Source: Terriglobia bacterium
GTDB lineage: Bacteria; Acidobacteriota; Terriglobia; Acidiferrales; UBA7541
DNA length: 64,000 nucleotides
NCBI GenBank assembly: GCA_020073485.1
Contig: JAIQFB010000018.1
Span: forward strand, 41,059 to 105,058
Direction: 5' to 3'
Shown here piece by piece: positions 9,401-19,104 of this stretch. The notes under the pieces are model-generated. The model saw only the letters and a list, made by a program, of their open reading frames with translations. It searched no databases and was not told the DNA's origin. The translations under genes and the position numbers were made by a program. Positions within the stretch are counted from its first letter, which is position 1. Each line of letters begins with the position of its first letter.

Positions 9401-9609
9401 CCATGGCGCTCGCAATTGGGCGCGGTAGCGAGGAAACGGCGCCGCTTGGCCGGGCTGTCATTGGCGGGTTGATATGCGCCACGGCAGCCACATTACTTGT
9501 CCTGCCGACTGTTTTTGGCCTCATGCAAAAACGCGCTTCTCTGGTCTCGCCCTCGCTCGATCCCGAGGATCCGAATAGCGCGCATGCGACCGCATTGGAG
9601 ACTTCGTAA
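6448..9609 (+). CDS. RND-family efflux permease (inner membrane)
   Basis: 1053 residues from GTG at 6448, supported by GGGAGG at 6433-6438; the open frame extends 33 codons upstream but runs into the end of the TolC gene. Architecture is that of the AcrB/HAE superfamily: TM1 (VTVIVIVVALALSSILALL), periplasmic porter domain, TM2-6 around 345-545, second porter domain, TM8-12 at the end. The TM4 proton-relay region reads GVLVDEGTVLLENIH, so the AcrB Asp-Asp pair is Asp-Glu. The TM10 region reads GVAVANAILLVTFAE with Ala where AcrB has the relay Lys. It is driven by proton motive force and works with the OMF (5004) and adaptor (9609; TAATG overlap). Multidrug versus metal substrate is unclear; it lacks obvious CzcA-type metal motifs. 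Confidence 0.93.
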   Translation: MWLIRTALRRPVTVIVIVVALALSSILALLRTRIDIFPDLNLPVIYVAQPYGGMSPQQMEGFLSYYYEYHFLYINGIETVEAKSIQGIALLKLTFHPGTDMSEALAQTISYVNRARAFMPPGTVSPFVFRYDAGTLPVGYLVFSSESRTLGEIQDLALNRVRPVFATLPGVSSPPPFGGNQRTIVVSVDPGKLHAYGLSLQSVVQALVAGNSIEPAGNANIGNFQSLVTTDSTVGQITDLLDIPIRAGSGPSVYMRDIGTVSDSSDIPAGYALLNDKRTVYIPVTKRPDASTITVVNEVRASLSRFQSLVPEDIKIAYEFDQSQYVRDALLSVLREALLGAILTGLTLLFFLRDWRSSLVVVITIPFALLTAVVALWATGQTINIMTLGGLALAVGVLVDEGTVLLENIHVHLAQGETKARAVLEASREVAIPRLLAMLCVLAVFLPSFFMVGPARSLFVPLSLAVGFSMGASYLLSSSLVPVLSNWFLKEEKTHADNSMETGFDRFRNRFYKWLDRLMARPALLLAGYTIVVIAVLLLVGPRLSQEIFPSAAANQFRLRFDAPDGTRMPVTEEMSRRLLDTIHREAGAGNVALTLSYVGTQGSSYPINAIFLWTSGPHEAVMNVGLRPGASISLRDLEEKLRNTLPQQFPGSHFSFDPGDLISQTLNFGTPSVIEVAATGPQYNDVSSYADRVRQELAKIDELRDLGYEQPLHYPSVDVRINRVLAGQLGVTADQVGQAVVSATASSRFVSPNYWRDPASGVSYQVQVEIPQAQMTSMKDIETIPVASATGADPIINQVASVRAGNVPGELDRQNGLWMIGLSANPARSDLARAATDIDQAIAHAGNPPRGVTAQVRGQVSALRQIFGNLSIGLALAIFVILLLLAANFESIRLPLIVFSTVPAVLTGVLLMLLITGTSLNLESFMGAIMAIGVAVANAILLVTFAEKNRKNGADAKTAARNAAGERLRPVLMTSLAMITGMIPMALAIGRGSEETAPLGRAVIGGLICATAATLLVLPTVFGLMQKRASLVSPSLDPEDPNSAHATALETS

Positions 9610-10757
9610 TGAAATCGCTATTTTTAGCGTTTGCCTTCAGCCTCACGCTCATTGGCTGTGGTAGTTCCGCCGTCGAGCAGTCGCAGACTAATGTGGCAGC
9701 CGGCGCAGGGTCTGCTCAGCAGGTCGCTGCAGCGTCGGTTGAATCGCAGAAACTGGATACAACCTTGAGTCTTCCTGCTCAGATTACGCCATATGAGGCT
9801 GTGGACGTATTCCCGAAAGTGACCGGATTCATCGACACGATCCTCGTTGATCGCGGATCGCATGTGAAAGCTGGCGAAGTCATCGTCCGCCTCTCGGCCC
9901 CTGAACTGGTCGCGCAGCGTACGCAAGCGGAGGCCGGCGTGCATAGCGCCGAGGCGCAACTCGCCGCCGCACAGGCGAAGTTCGCATCCGACCACGGAAC
10001 ATATCTACACTTGGCGGCGGCTGCAAAGACGCCCGGAGTTGTCGCGGGAAACGATCTTCAAGTTGCCGAACAGACGGCCGCAGCCGACAATGCGCAACTG
10101 GAGGCCGCTTCAAATAATGTGCAGGCGGCGCAAGAGATTTTGCGCAGCGTCACCCAATTGGAATCCTACTTGGAAATCCGTGCTCCCTTCGACGGCGTCG
10201 TAACCCAGCGAAACTTGCATCCAGGAGCCCTAGTCGGGCCCGCGTCGGGGCAGGGCGGAGCGCAGCCAATCGTCCAAATCGCAAGCGTAGGCCGCCTGCG
10301 TGTCGTCGTCCCTGTGCCGGAAGCATACGTTGCTGGAGTGCAAGAAGGCCAGCAGGTCGCTTTCAGCGTGCCTGCTTATCCGGGCCGGACTTATCGCGCT
10401 CCCATCGCGCGCATATCGCACGATATCAATCAAAACACCCGAACCATGCAGGTGGAGCTGGATTTGCACAACGCCGATGCGCAAATCACGCCGGGGACAT
10501 TTACAAGCGTGGAATGGCCCATCCATCGTTCTTATGCGACATTGTTCGTGCCCTCGTCCGCGGTGGCAACGGACCTGCAACGGACATTCGTCATTCGCGT
10601 GCGTCAAGGAAAAGCCGAATGGGTTGACGTGAAGACTGGCGCGTCGGTCAATGGCAAAATCGAAGTGTTCGGAGACCTGCAGTCAGGCGATGTTGTTGTC
10701 GCTAATGCAACAGATTCAATACGCAGTGGGACGGCTGTATCCCCGCAACTCAAGTAG
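9609..10757 (+). CDS. RND periplasmic adaptor lipoprotein (membrane fusion protein)
   Basis: 382 residues. The ATG overlaps the permease stop in TAATG, indicating translational coupling. A lipoprotein signal with lipobox LIGC places the mature N-terminus at Cys17, followed by a short Ser/Ala linker. Biotinyl-lipoyl-like halves (VFPKVTGFIDTILVDRGSHVKAGEVIVRL; YLEIRAPFDGVVTQRNLHPG) flank an alpha-hairpin of about 80 residues rich in Ala/Gln. Then comes the beta-barrel segment (VVVPVPEAYVAGVQEGQQVAF) and a membrane-proximal domain. It links the permease at 6448 to the TolC-like channel at 5004. Assignment to the HlyD/AcrA family is secure; substrate unknown. Confidence 0.93.
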   Translation: MKSLFLAFAFSLTLIGCGSSAVEQSQTNVAAGAGSAQQVAAASVESQKLDTTLSLPAQITPYEAVDVFPKVTGFIDTILVDRGSHVKAGEVIVRLSAPELVAQRTQAEAGVHSAEAQLAAAQAKFASDHGTYLHLAAAAKTPGVVAGNDLQVAEQTAAADNAQLEAASNNVQAAQEILRSVTQLESYLEIRAPFDGVVTQRNLHPGALVGPASGQGGAQPIVQIASVGRLRVVVPVPEAYVAGVQEGQQVAFSVPAYPGRTYRAPIARISHDINQNTRTMQVELDLHNADAQITPGTFTSVEWPIHRSYATLFVPSSAVATDLQRTFVIRVRQGKAEWVDVKTGASVNGKIEVFGDLQSGDVVVANATDSIRSGTAVSPQLK

Positions 10758-10931
10758 TTCGGCACCGCAAGGGCGAAGTGAACTCTGCCCAATTCGCCGA
10801 TCGTACCTGATCTATAGGGCTGTGTCTCCATCTGGGAAGAAGACAATCCCATTCCTCTCTTATTTGACGCAACGCTTTGGTGGGTGGCCCGCCTATCCGT
10901 GGCCGTTAGGAAAAAAGCCGCGTTGGAATTG

Positions 10932-12329
10932 TCATCGCGATGACTCTTTGGCGCTGGGATTATGCCAACCTCCGCTCGCCGCAATCATCGTGTCCGCTTG
11001 TTTCGGCCCCCAACTCCCGCGCTTGTAGGGCAGCGCCCGGTGATGCTTCTTCAGGACCGCATCGACCACGGCCCAGGCTGCTTCCACGGCGTCTTCGCGG
11101 GTGAAGAGCGCGCCGTCGCCGGCCATGGCGTCGCCGAGCAGTCGCTGGTACGGGGTTTCCTCCCCAAGCAGTTCTTCGCACAAGTAAAGCTCGCGCTGGT
11201 CGCCGATGAAATCTTTTCCGGCGCGCTTGACGCGGGCGGCGAGGGCCACGTCGCATCCGGGGGAGAGCTGGAAACGCACGTAGTTGGCGCGGCCGGTCGC
11301 GGGTGAGGAATCGGCGAAAAGTTTTTGCGGGGGCGTTTTTAGTTCCACCAGAACCTCGGTGAAATTCGCAGGCAGGAATTTTCCGGAGCGCAGAAACCAC
11401 GGCACGCCTTGCCAGCGCCAGGAGTCGATGAACAGGCGCAGGGCGCAGAACGTTTCGACGTCGGAATTTTTGGCCACGTCCGGCTCCTGGCGGTAGCCGT
11501 CGTACTGGCCGCGGACCACGTCGTCGGGTTTCAACGGGCGCATGGCCTGGAACACTTTGGCTTTCTCGGTGTGCACGGCTCCAAAGTCGCGGCCGGCCGG
11601 CGGCTCCATGGCCAGCAGCGCGACGATCTGGAACAGGTGGTTCTCGATCACGTCGCGCAGGCACCCGGCGGTTTCGTAAAATCCTCCGCGGCCCTTCACG
11701 CCGAAATTTTCGGCCAGAGTAATCTGCACGCTGGCCACGTAATTGCGATTCCAGATCGGCTCCAGGAAGGAATTGGCGAACCGGAAATAGAGAATGTTCA
11801 TGATCGCCTCCTTTCCCAGGAAATGGTCGATGCGGAAGATCGAATCTTCCGGAAACACGGAGCGCGCTACTTTGTTGAGTTCCTTTGCCGAAGCTAGGTC
11901 GCGTCCGAACGGCTTTTCGACAATGACGCGCGCGTTCTCGGCCAGGCCCGCGGCGCCCAGCCCCTTGATCACGGTTTCAAACAGCGAGGGTGGAATCGCC
12001 AGGTAATGCGCCGGGCGGCGAGCTTTTCCCAGCGCATTTTTCAGTGCCGCGAACGTGGCCGGATCCTTGTAGTCGCCATTCACGTACGTGAGCCGTGACA
12101 GAAGGAGCCCGAGCGCGCGCTTGTCGTCGATCCCGCCCGTGCGCTTGATGCTGTCGGTCACCCGGCGATGCAGGCGTTCGAGGCTCCACTTCGGAAAGGC
12201 CACGCCGATCACCGGGACCTTGAGCTCACCGCGCTTCACCATCGCGTAAAGCGCCGGGAAAATCATCTTGTGGGCGAGATCGCCCGTCGCACCAAAAACC
12301 ACCAGCGCGTCCGAAGGGGTTTCCTTCAT
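10932..12329 (-). CDS. zwf: Glucose-6-phosphate 1-dehydrogenase
   Basis: 465 residues; first enzyme of the oxidative pentose phosphate pathway, converting glucose-6-phosphate to 6-phosphogluconolactone with NADPH production. The N-terminal coenzyme motif is [12 protein letters not shown] (about 11-22). The active-site signature RIDHFLGKE lies at about 165-173. [11 protein letters not shown] and the C-terminal substrate domain ([17 protein letters not shown]) are present. The length is slightly short of the usual 480-510 but no key segment is missing. A GGAGGTG ribosome-binding site precedes the ATG. It lies 69 bp downstream of the FKBP lipoprotein gene on the same strand, probably one transcript, at the edge of a stress-protein block. 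Confidence 0.95.
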   Translation of the reverse strand: MKETPSDALVVFGATGDLAHKMIFPALYAMVKRGELKVPVIGVAFPKWSLERLHRRVTDSIKRTGGIDDKRALGLLLSRLTYVNGDYKDPATFAALKNALGKARRPAHYLAIPPSLFETVIKGLGAAGLAENARVIVEKPFGRDLASAKELNKVARSVFPEDSIFRIDHFLGKEAIMNILYFRFANSFLEPIWNRNYVASVQITLAENFGVKGRGGFYETAGCLRDVIENHLFQIVALLAMEPPAGRDFGAVHTEKAKVFQAMRPLKPDDVVRGQYDGYRQEPDVAKNSDVETFCALRLFIDSWRWQGVPWFLRSGKFLPANFTEVLVELKTPPQKLFADSSPATGRANYVRFQLSPGCDVALAARVKRAGKDFIGDQRELYLCEELLGEETPYQRLLGDAMAGDGALFTREDAVEAAWAVVDAVLKKHHRALPYKRGSWGPKQADTMIAASGGWHNPSAKESSR

Positions 12330-12398
12330 CGGGCACCTCCTTTGTGGGCAGCGGGCTTTTCCGCGCGCCGCGCGCGATTATTCACCTTCGATGGAAAA

Positions 12399-12884
12399 TT
12401 ATTTTCCGACTTCGAGCAATTCCACGTCGAAAATCAACGTTGCTTTCGGAGGAATCACGCCGCCCGCGCCGCTATCTCCATAGCCCAGCGCCGGTGGGAT
12501 CCGCAATTGCCGTTTGCCGCCCGCTTTCATTCCTGCTACGCCTTCGTCCCAGCCCGGAATCACTTGCCCAGCTCCCAGCGTGAACACAAATGGCTTGCCG
12601 TGATCGAGAGAGCTGTCGAACTTTTCTCCCGTGGTCAACCAGCCGGTGTAGTGGACGCTGACGGGCTTTCCCGGGACGGCCGTATCGCCGTTGCCGGTGA
12701 CAATGTCCCAGTACTGCAGGCCGGAGGCCGTGGTCGTCGGCGGGCCGGTCACTTTTGCCGGGCTGGACGGGCTCGAAGCACCGGCCTGGCTCGGCGCGCC
12801 AGATTTTTCAGAGCTGCCGCATCCGGACGTAAACCCGAGAACCGCGAAAATGGCAAAAAGCAGAATTAATTTTTGTTTCCTCAA
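12399..12884 (-). CDS. FKBP-type peptidyl-prolyl cis-trans isomerase, lipoprotein
   Basis: 161 residues from a TTG at 12884, chosen because GCGAGG lies just upstream and it places a proper lipoprotein signal at the N-terminus ([21 protein letters not shown]). A second possible TTG is at 12914. A low-complexity Ser/Pro/Ala linker (about 25-50) leads to a single FKBP domain: [63 protein letters not shown] and [15 protein letters not shown]. It should catalyse proline isomerisation in exported proteins at the periplasmic membrane face. Upstream partner of zwf in a probable two-gene transcript. Confidence 0.93.
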   Translation of the reverse strand: MRKQKLILLFAIFAVLGFTSGCGSSEKSGAPSQAGASSPSSPAKVTGPPTTTASGLQYWDIVTGNGDTAVPGKPVSVHYTGWLTTGEKFDSSLDHGKPFVFTLGAGQVIPGWDEGVAGMKAGGKRQLRIPPALGYGDSGAGGVIPPKATLIFDVELLEVGK

Positions 12885-13059
12885 AGGAACCTCGCTCGCC
12901 AAATCATATCCCAACGGCGGTCATGGGCGAAGATTGTTGTGGCGGGCGCGCAGCTCGGGCGTTGAAGCGTTTTGAGTTATCACGCGCCACAGTCTTCGAT
13001 CCTGGATGGCGGGTGTTTTTCCGCTTCGTTTGGAGCGCTGCCAGACATCACAATGGAAA

Positions 13060-13073
13060 GTGACGGGGATCAC
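13060..13073. promoter_or_regulatory. CRP/FNR-like palindrome upstream of phosphoribosyltransferase
   Basis: GTGA-CGGGGA-TCAC matches the core of the CRP-family half-site pair (GTGA-N6-TCAC) exactly. It lies 50 bp before the ATG at 13123, in the region divergent from the FKBP-zwf pair. Related sites occur at 21621-21640 and 24961-24976. One perfect 8-base core is expected about once per 64 kb by chance, so this is suggestive only. Confidence 0.35.
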
Positions 13074-13122
13074 GGCTCCATCTGTTCTTTCCGCGCAAAA
13101 TGTGTATTGGAAGAGGCATCCC

Positions 13123-13782
13123 ATGATCTTTCACGATCGAGCGGAAGCCGGCCGCGCCTTGGCCCATCGGCTTGAGTCAAACGAACATGAGAACAACGTG
13201 ATTGTGTTGGGCATTCCGCGAGGAGGAGTGCCAGTCGCCTTTGAAGTGGCCGCGAAACTGCATGCTCCGCTGGACGTCTTCGTGGTGCGCAAACTGGGCG
13301 TTCCCGGGCACGAAGAACTGGGATTCGGCGCGATTGCCAGCGGAGGAATGCGCTTTCTCGACTCGGAAATCATGGAAGCGGTGGGAATATCCGGCGAGGC
13401 GGTCGAAGAAGTCACGGCCAGGGAAACACAGGAATTGCAACGCCGCGAGCGCGCCTATCGCGGCGGGCGAAGCCCGCTCGGCGTCGAAGGCAAGACGGTA
13501 ATCCTTGTGGACGATGGGATCGCCACGGGGTCCAGCATGCAAGTTGCCATCTCAGCGCTGCGTGCCATGCAGGCGGCGCAGATTGTGGTTGCCGTGCCGG
13601 TGGCGCCGGTTTCGACTTGCCGCCGCCTTAGAACTCAGCTGGACGATCTTGTGTGCGTGCAGATGCCGACATTTTTTCACGCCATCGGCGAATTTTACGA
13701 AGATTTCTCGCAAGTTTCGGACGAAGAAGTAACGGATCTGCTTCATTTCAGTGCGCAAAAGCCGGCAAAAAATCCCGTGTGA
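13123..13782 (+). CDS. Phosphoribosyltransferase-domain protein
   Basis: 219 residues from ATG at 13123 (AGAGG at 13112-13116). The type I PRTase fold is shown by GIPRGGVPVAFEVAAKL (hood/beta1) and by the PRPP-binding motif VILVDDGIATGSSM. This family resembles the mycobacterial Rv0571c-type phosphoribosyltransferases found in dormancy-associated clusters rather than a defined purine or pyrimidine salvage enzyme; the acceptor base is unknown. In several bacteria this domain is fused to a dienelactone-hydrolase-like domain. Here the hydrolase is the next gene, 33 bp downstream, supporting a shared function. First gene of a run continuing into the GroEL paralogue. Confidence 0.87.
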   Translation: MIFHDRAEAGRALAHRLESNEHENNVIVLGIPRGGVPVAFEVAAKLHAPLDVFVVRKLGVPGHEELGFGAIASGGMRFLDSEIMEAVGISGEAVEEVTARETQELQRRERAYRGGRSPLGVEGKTVILVDDGIATGSSMQVAISALRAMQAAQIVVAVPVAPVSTCRRLRTQLDDLVCVQMPTFFHAIGEFYEDFSQVSDEEVTDLLHFSAQKPAKNPV

Positions 13783-13815
13783 GAGGTATTTCGCCGGCAA
13801 CAGCAGGAGTGGCCC

Positions 13816-14535
13816 ATGGTTGTCCACGCAATGAAAAGACGAACCGGCAAGGAGCGCGAAGTTTCCATCGCATTGAGCAAAGTCATGCTTCCAGGAACGT
13901 TGTGCGTTCCCAAAGAAGCGCCCGGCATCGCCATTTTTGCCCACGGCAGCGGCAGCAGCCGCCTGAGCCCGCGCAATCAATATGTCGCGGCGGAGCTGCA
14001 ATCCCAGGGCGTGGGTACGCTGCTGTTTGATTTGCTCACCTCGGAGGAAGAAGCCTTCGACGAAAGAACGGGGCAACTGCGCTTCGATATTCGCCTGCTG
14101 GCCAAGCGTCTGGTGAACGTGACCCACTGGGTCGAGGGCGATTCAGAGACCTTCGGCCTGCGGATCGGTTATTTCGGCGCAAGCACGGGCGCTGCCGCCG
14201 CGCTGGCAGCGGCTGCCCAGCTACCCGGCAAGATTTCAGCGGTCGTTTCCCGCGGCGGCAGACCCGATCTCGCGGGCGAGGCGCTCCCCTTGGTGGAGGC
14301 GGCCACTCTCCTGATCGTGGGCGGCAACGACGAATCCGTGCTTTGCTGGAACCGCATCGCCCTGGCCGACCTCGGCTGCCGGGATAAGCGGCTCGAAATT
14401 ATCCCCGGCGCGACACATTTGTTTGAGGAAGAAGGGGCGCTCGCGAATGTGGCGGAATTGGCGGCCGCTTGGTTCGCCAGCCACTTCTCGGAGTCTGAAC
14501 AGGGGCAGGCCCATAAGACGGCACAAGAAAGATGA
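13816..14535 (+). CDS. Dienelactone-hydrolase-like alpha/beta hydrolase
   Basis: 239 residues, SD CAGGAG at 13804-13809. The alpha/beta hydrolase order is visible: oxyanion strand IAIFAHGSGSSRLSPRNQ, the nucleophile region YFGASTGAAAALAAAA (G-A-S-T-G, Ser nucleophile), an acidic strand LLIVGGNDESVL and a late His in IPGATHLFEEEGAL. This matches the family commonly found next to or fused with the preceding phosphoribosyltransferase in stress clusters. There is no signal peptide, so it is cytoplasmic. Substrate unknown. The following chaperonin's ribosome-binding site overlaps this gene's stop, so the genes are co-transcribed. Confidence 0.85.
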   Translation: MVVHAMKRRTGKEREVSIALSKVMLPGTLCVPKEAPGIAIFAHGSGSSRLSPRNQYVAAELQSQGVGTLLFDLLTSEEEAFDERTGQLRFDIRLLAKRLVNVTHWVEGDSETFGLRIGYFGASTGAAAALAAAAQLPGKISAVVSRGGRPDLAGEALPLVEAATLLIVGGNDESVLCWNRIALADLGCRDKRLEIIPGATHLFEEEGALANVAELAAAWFASHFSESEQGQAHKTAQER

Positions 14536-14544
14536 GGAGTCACC

Positions 14545-16167
<1,623 letters not shown>

Positions 16168-16239
16168 CCGTCGGCTAGGGCTGTTCGCATCGGCAGGCGA
16201 ACCGGCAGCGCAAACGAAGCGGGCAACAGGAGAAAGTCC

Positions 16240-16374
16240 ATGATCATCAAAAAAAGGGGTGGCTACCAGGTGGTTTCCAGCAAGGGCAGGAATCTGGGCG
16301 GGCCGTACAAAACTCTGGAAGAGGCCAAGAAACGTCTTCGGCAGGTTGAATTTTTCAAACACCGGAAGGTGTAG
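16240..16374 (+). CDS. Conserved-looking 44-residue basic protein
   Basis: A small ORF with a good ribosome-binding site (AGGAG at 16228-16232), starting 72 bp after the chaperonin stop. The product is MIIKKRGGYQVVSSKGRNLG followed by GPYKTLEEAKKRLRQVEFFK, ending HRKV. The pattern K-x-G-G-Y-x-V-x-S-x-x-G-x-x-L-G-x-Y-x-T-x-x-E-A-x-x-R-L-x-Q-V-E-F-F-K is typical of short DUF-like proteins with a beta hairpin and one helix. The Gly/Tyr/Lys-rich start suggests nucleic-acid or protein contact. No function is known to me. Good Shine-Dalgarno and co-directional placement support a real gene linked to the groEL paralogue. Confidence 0.65.
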   Translation: MIIKKRGGYQVVSSKGRNLGGPYKTLEEAKKRLRQVEFFKHRKV

Positions 16375-16591
16375 CCTTAGGGGTCCGGTTTCCAGGAAAA
16401 ATCGGTCTCTTCATGGACGAAACTTGGGCGCCCAAATACCATTTTCGGCGTATGAATTCTCGCTATATCGTGTACAATAGCAAAGTTGCTTTCAGCGCCT
16501 CCGACGGTGACGCAGGTGATGCAAGAATGCGAAATCCGGCGCTGTCGCGGGAAGATATTTTCCCGCACAAGACCTTAATTCCAGGTGATCC

Positions 16592-17143
16592 GTGACGCTG
16601 AAAAAAATTGCACTGCGCATATTCGTTGCCTCAGCTTTGACCCTTGGATTCTGCTCCACCACTTTTCAGACCGCGAAGGCCGGGATCGCTCCTGAACGCG
16701 TCTATCGCCTCCGGCTTTTCGAGACGCACACTCTCGAGCGGATCGATATTGTTTACAGGATCGGTGACGTCTATTTCCCCGATGCCATCAATCGCTTGGA
16801 TCTATTCCTGCGCGATCACCGCACCAATGATGAGCGGGACCTCGATCCCCGCCTGTTCGACTTGTTGCACGATTTGACCGCTTCGGTCGGCAAGAGTGAC
16901 GCGGAAATCAACATCGTGTGCGGCTATCGCACGCCGTGGAGTAATGAGTTTCTGCGCCGCACCACCTCGGGTGTCGCCTCCCATAGCCAGCACATGGAAG
17001 GCAAGGCCATCGACATTCGCATTCCCGGAGTTCCCACGCTGCGATTGCGCAACGCCGCGCTGGCGCTGCACCGCGGAGGAGTTGGTTTTTATCCGAAGTC
17101 CGCGTTCGTCCATGTGGACGTTGGCCGCGTACGCTGGTGGTAA
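16592..17143 (+). CDS. DUF882 / YcbK-like M15 peptidoglycan peptidase, secreted
   Basis: 183 residues, GTG start with AGGTG at 16583-16587. Signal peptide about 1-30 (LKKIALRIFVASALTLGFC ... AKAG). The DUF882/M15A domain contains CGYRTPWSNEFLRR, SHSQHMEGKAIDIRIPG (zinc ligands His and Asp) and FVHVDVGRVRWW (third His). These proteins are periplasmic zinc peptidases predicted to trim peptidoglycan cross-links. It is encoded tail-to-tail with an L,D-transpeptidase (17175-18998), so the two form a wall-remodelling pair in location if not in transcript. A possible -10 (TACAAT, 16473-16478) lies in the 217-bp upstream region. Confidence 0.9.
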   Translation: MTLKKIALRIFVASALTLGFCSTTFQTAKAGIAPERVYRLRLFETHTLERIDIVYRIGDVYFPDAINRLDLFLRDHRTNDERDLDPRLFDLLHDLTASVGKSDAEINIVCGYRTPWSNEFLRRTTSGVASHSQHMEGKAIDIRIPGVPTLRLRNAALALHRGGVGFYPKSAFVHVDVGRVRWW

Positions 17144-17174
17144 CGAGCAACAGGGAACTCAGGTTCGTGAGGCT

Positions 17175-18998
17175 CTAGTTGCGATGGATGTAGCCTTGCG
17201 TTAACGCGCGTTCCAGTTCCGCATCATATCCGTATATATCGTTATAGAAATCAACTTCGCCGTTTTCCTGCGCAACGGCAGTGCCATAAAGAATCAACAC
17301 GGGAATGGGATTTTTGATTTTAACTTCCATAGTTTCTTCGCCATTCATGGCGCTGCGGATATTTTCCGGTGTCCATTTCGGATCATCCCTTAGAACCCAT
17401 TCTGCAAGCGCCACGGCGTCCTCTACACGGATGCACCCGTGACTGAAATCACGACGGGACCTTGAAAAGAGCGTCTTGGCTGGTGTGTCATGCATGTAAA
17501 CGTCGTACTGATTGGGGAACTCGAATTTTATGAGTCCGAGAGCATCGTCCGGACCCGGTTTTTGGCGGATGGCTAACTTTCCCGACCGGAGCTTTTCCAG
17601 GAGTTCGTCATCCACCGCGCCATCGCTGATTACGTTTCCGCGATGGTCCACGATTTCGTAGGCATTTCGCTCAAGGTAGGAAGAATCTTTCTCAATCTTT
17701 GGCATAAGCTCATGCTGCAGAATGCTAAGCGGCACATTCCAATAAGGCCTGAAGATTACCGACTGCATCCGGCTCGCAAAAACGGGAGTCTTGTGCCGAT
17801 ACGCCCGGCCGATGACGACTTTCATGGAAAAGGCCGCTTCATATTTTTCATTCGCGGCGTAGACGCGAAACGCGGGAATATTCACGACAACCGGCGGCCG
17901 CTCAAACGCATGCGGCAGCCATCTCCATCGCTCCAGCGTGAGTTGGAGTTGCTTCACGCGTTGCTGGAGCGGTGTGTTGAGCTGTTTCACCGTGGGCGCA
18001 TCGATTTGGCCGCTCGGATCGAGGCCGTGGCGCTGTTGAAAGTGTTTCACCGCGTTGACAAGTTTCCCCTCATAAATAGTTTCCGGGGGTAAGGTTAGAT
18101 CTTGCTCCCGGAGATCTCCCAAAAGACGCAATAGTTTCGTGAGCCTGGGCACGCCATTGTAGGTATTGCCAGGCCGGACCGGCTTGGTGGGCACCGGCAG
18201 ACGTTCTCCATCATCTTGGCGTGCAAGTTCCATATAAGTGTTGAGCGCGGCTCTGGTTCGGCGGTACGCCGGAAACGGCGGCTCGATGGTTTCCACCACC
18301 GCGTCGATGTCGCTGGCCTCAACCATGTTCTGGCGCAGGAATTCGGATAGGTCGACATCGTGACCGCCGATATCGAGTCCGAAGTGGTACTGGCGGGGAT
18401 TGATCCGGCCGATGTGCAGGTCCGAGACGTATCTCATCGTCGCAACCGTCAAATCGAAATCGAACCGGACAAGATCCGGCTCTGACTCCTTTGCGATTTG
18501 CTCCAGCGAGGCGGCGCGTGCGCTCCAACCAGGCCCATCATAATCTTCCGGTCTGAGTCCCTTGGTTTCCGCGCTTTTCAACAACAACATGATCGCGCGA
18601 GCCTGTAATGTTGGCCTGGATTCTCGCATCCAAGGCAGGGTGTCATGGAACGAGTCGTAGAATTCCTTTAGCTCCGTCCGAAACTTCTCGGACCCGGGCG
18701 GCCGAAAGTCGGCAAGAACGGTCGCGTTCAGAAGATCGTGCAAATAAGCCGCGCCATCGCTGGTGAGCCGTTGATGCCCGGAATCGGCCGCGGCATTCGC
18801 GATACCGGTGATCGAGCCCGGTTCCGGATTCTTGCCCGGTCCCCGCTGGCAGGCAGCACCTAATAGAACTACGAGCCCTAAGCAACACAGCCAGCGAAGG
18901 CGAAAAAGACTGGCCCTGATTTGTTCACGGACGGATATTGAACCTTTTCTCGTTTTGTGACCCTTTCCTAGCCCGTGTGCCGCAAAGCCTAAAGCCAT
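17175..18998 (-). CDS. L,D-transpeptidase, YcbB/LdtD-like lipoprotein
   Basis: About 607 residues from ATG at 18998; the start is uncertain because no good ribosome-binding site is seen and a TTG exists at 19064. The N-terminal signal has core LRWLCCLGLVVLLGAAC with lipobox LGAAC. Domain order: scaffold domain, peptidoglycan-binding helices (TIYEGKLVNAVKHFQQRHGLDPSGQIDAPTVKQLN), then a YkuD catalytic domain with VVNIPAFRVYAANE and the motif SHGCIRVEDAVALAEW holding the catalytic Cys near residue 520. It makes 3-3 peptidoglycan cross-links in the periplasm. YcbB-type enzymes contribute to envelope-stress tolerance, in keeping with the surrounding genes. Confidence 0.92.
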   Translation of the reverse strand: MALGFAAHGLGKGHKTRKGSISVREQIRASLFRLRWLCCLGLVVLLGAACQRGPGKNPEPGSITGIANAAADSGHQRLTSDGAAYLHDLLNATVLADFRPPGSEKFRTELKEFYDSFHDTLPWMRESRPTLQARAIMLLLKSAETKGLRPEDYDGPGWSARAASLEQIAKESEPDLVRFDFDLTVATMRYVSDLHIGRINPRQYHFGLDIGGHDVDLSEFLRQNMVEASDIDAVVETIEPPFPAYRRTRAALNTYMELARQDDGERLPVPTKPVRPGNTYNGVPRLTKLLRLLGDLREQDLTLPPETIYEGKLVNAVKHFQQRHGLDPSGQIDAPTVKQLNTPLQQRVKQLQLTLERWRWLPHAFERPPVVVNIPAFRVYAANEKYEAAFSMKVVIGRAYRHKTPVFASRMQSVIFRPYWNVPLSILQHELMPKIEKDSSYLERNAYEIVDHRGNVISDGAVDDELLEKLRSGKLAIRQKPGPDDALGLIKFEFPNQYDVYMHDTPAKTLFSRSRRDFSHGCIRVEDAVALAEWVLRDDPKWTPENIRSAMNGEETMEVKIKNPIPVLILYGTAVAQENGEVDFYNDIYGYDAELERALTQGYIHRN

Positions 18999-19104
18999 CT
19001 TCCGGGAATTTTGACGAGTTAACGGTGAGCCGTTTTGTACAATTCTGTATCGTCGCAAATCCAAGCGGAATGCGCGGAATGTGGGTCACTCTAGTAGGCC
19101 TTAA

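Noticed and set aside
10758..10931. Intrinsic terminator between the convergent adaptor and zwf genes
   Set aside because: A T-run exists on the zwf side, but the nearest palindrome (GTCATCGCGATGAC) overlaps the zwf stop and is separated from the T-run by 12 bases, so the fit is poor.
12885..13122. Short ORFs in the divergent spacer (for example 12921-13124 minus, 12972-13175 plus)
   Set aside because: No ribosome-binding sites or domain text; region better explained as divergent promoters with the 13060 palindrome.
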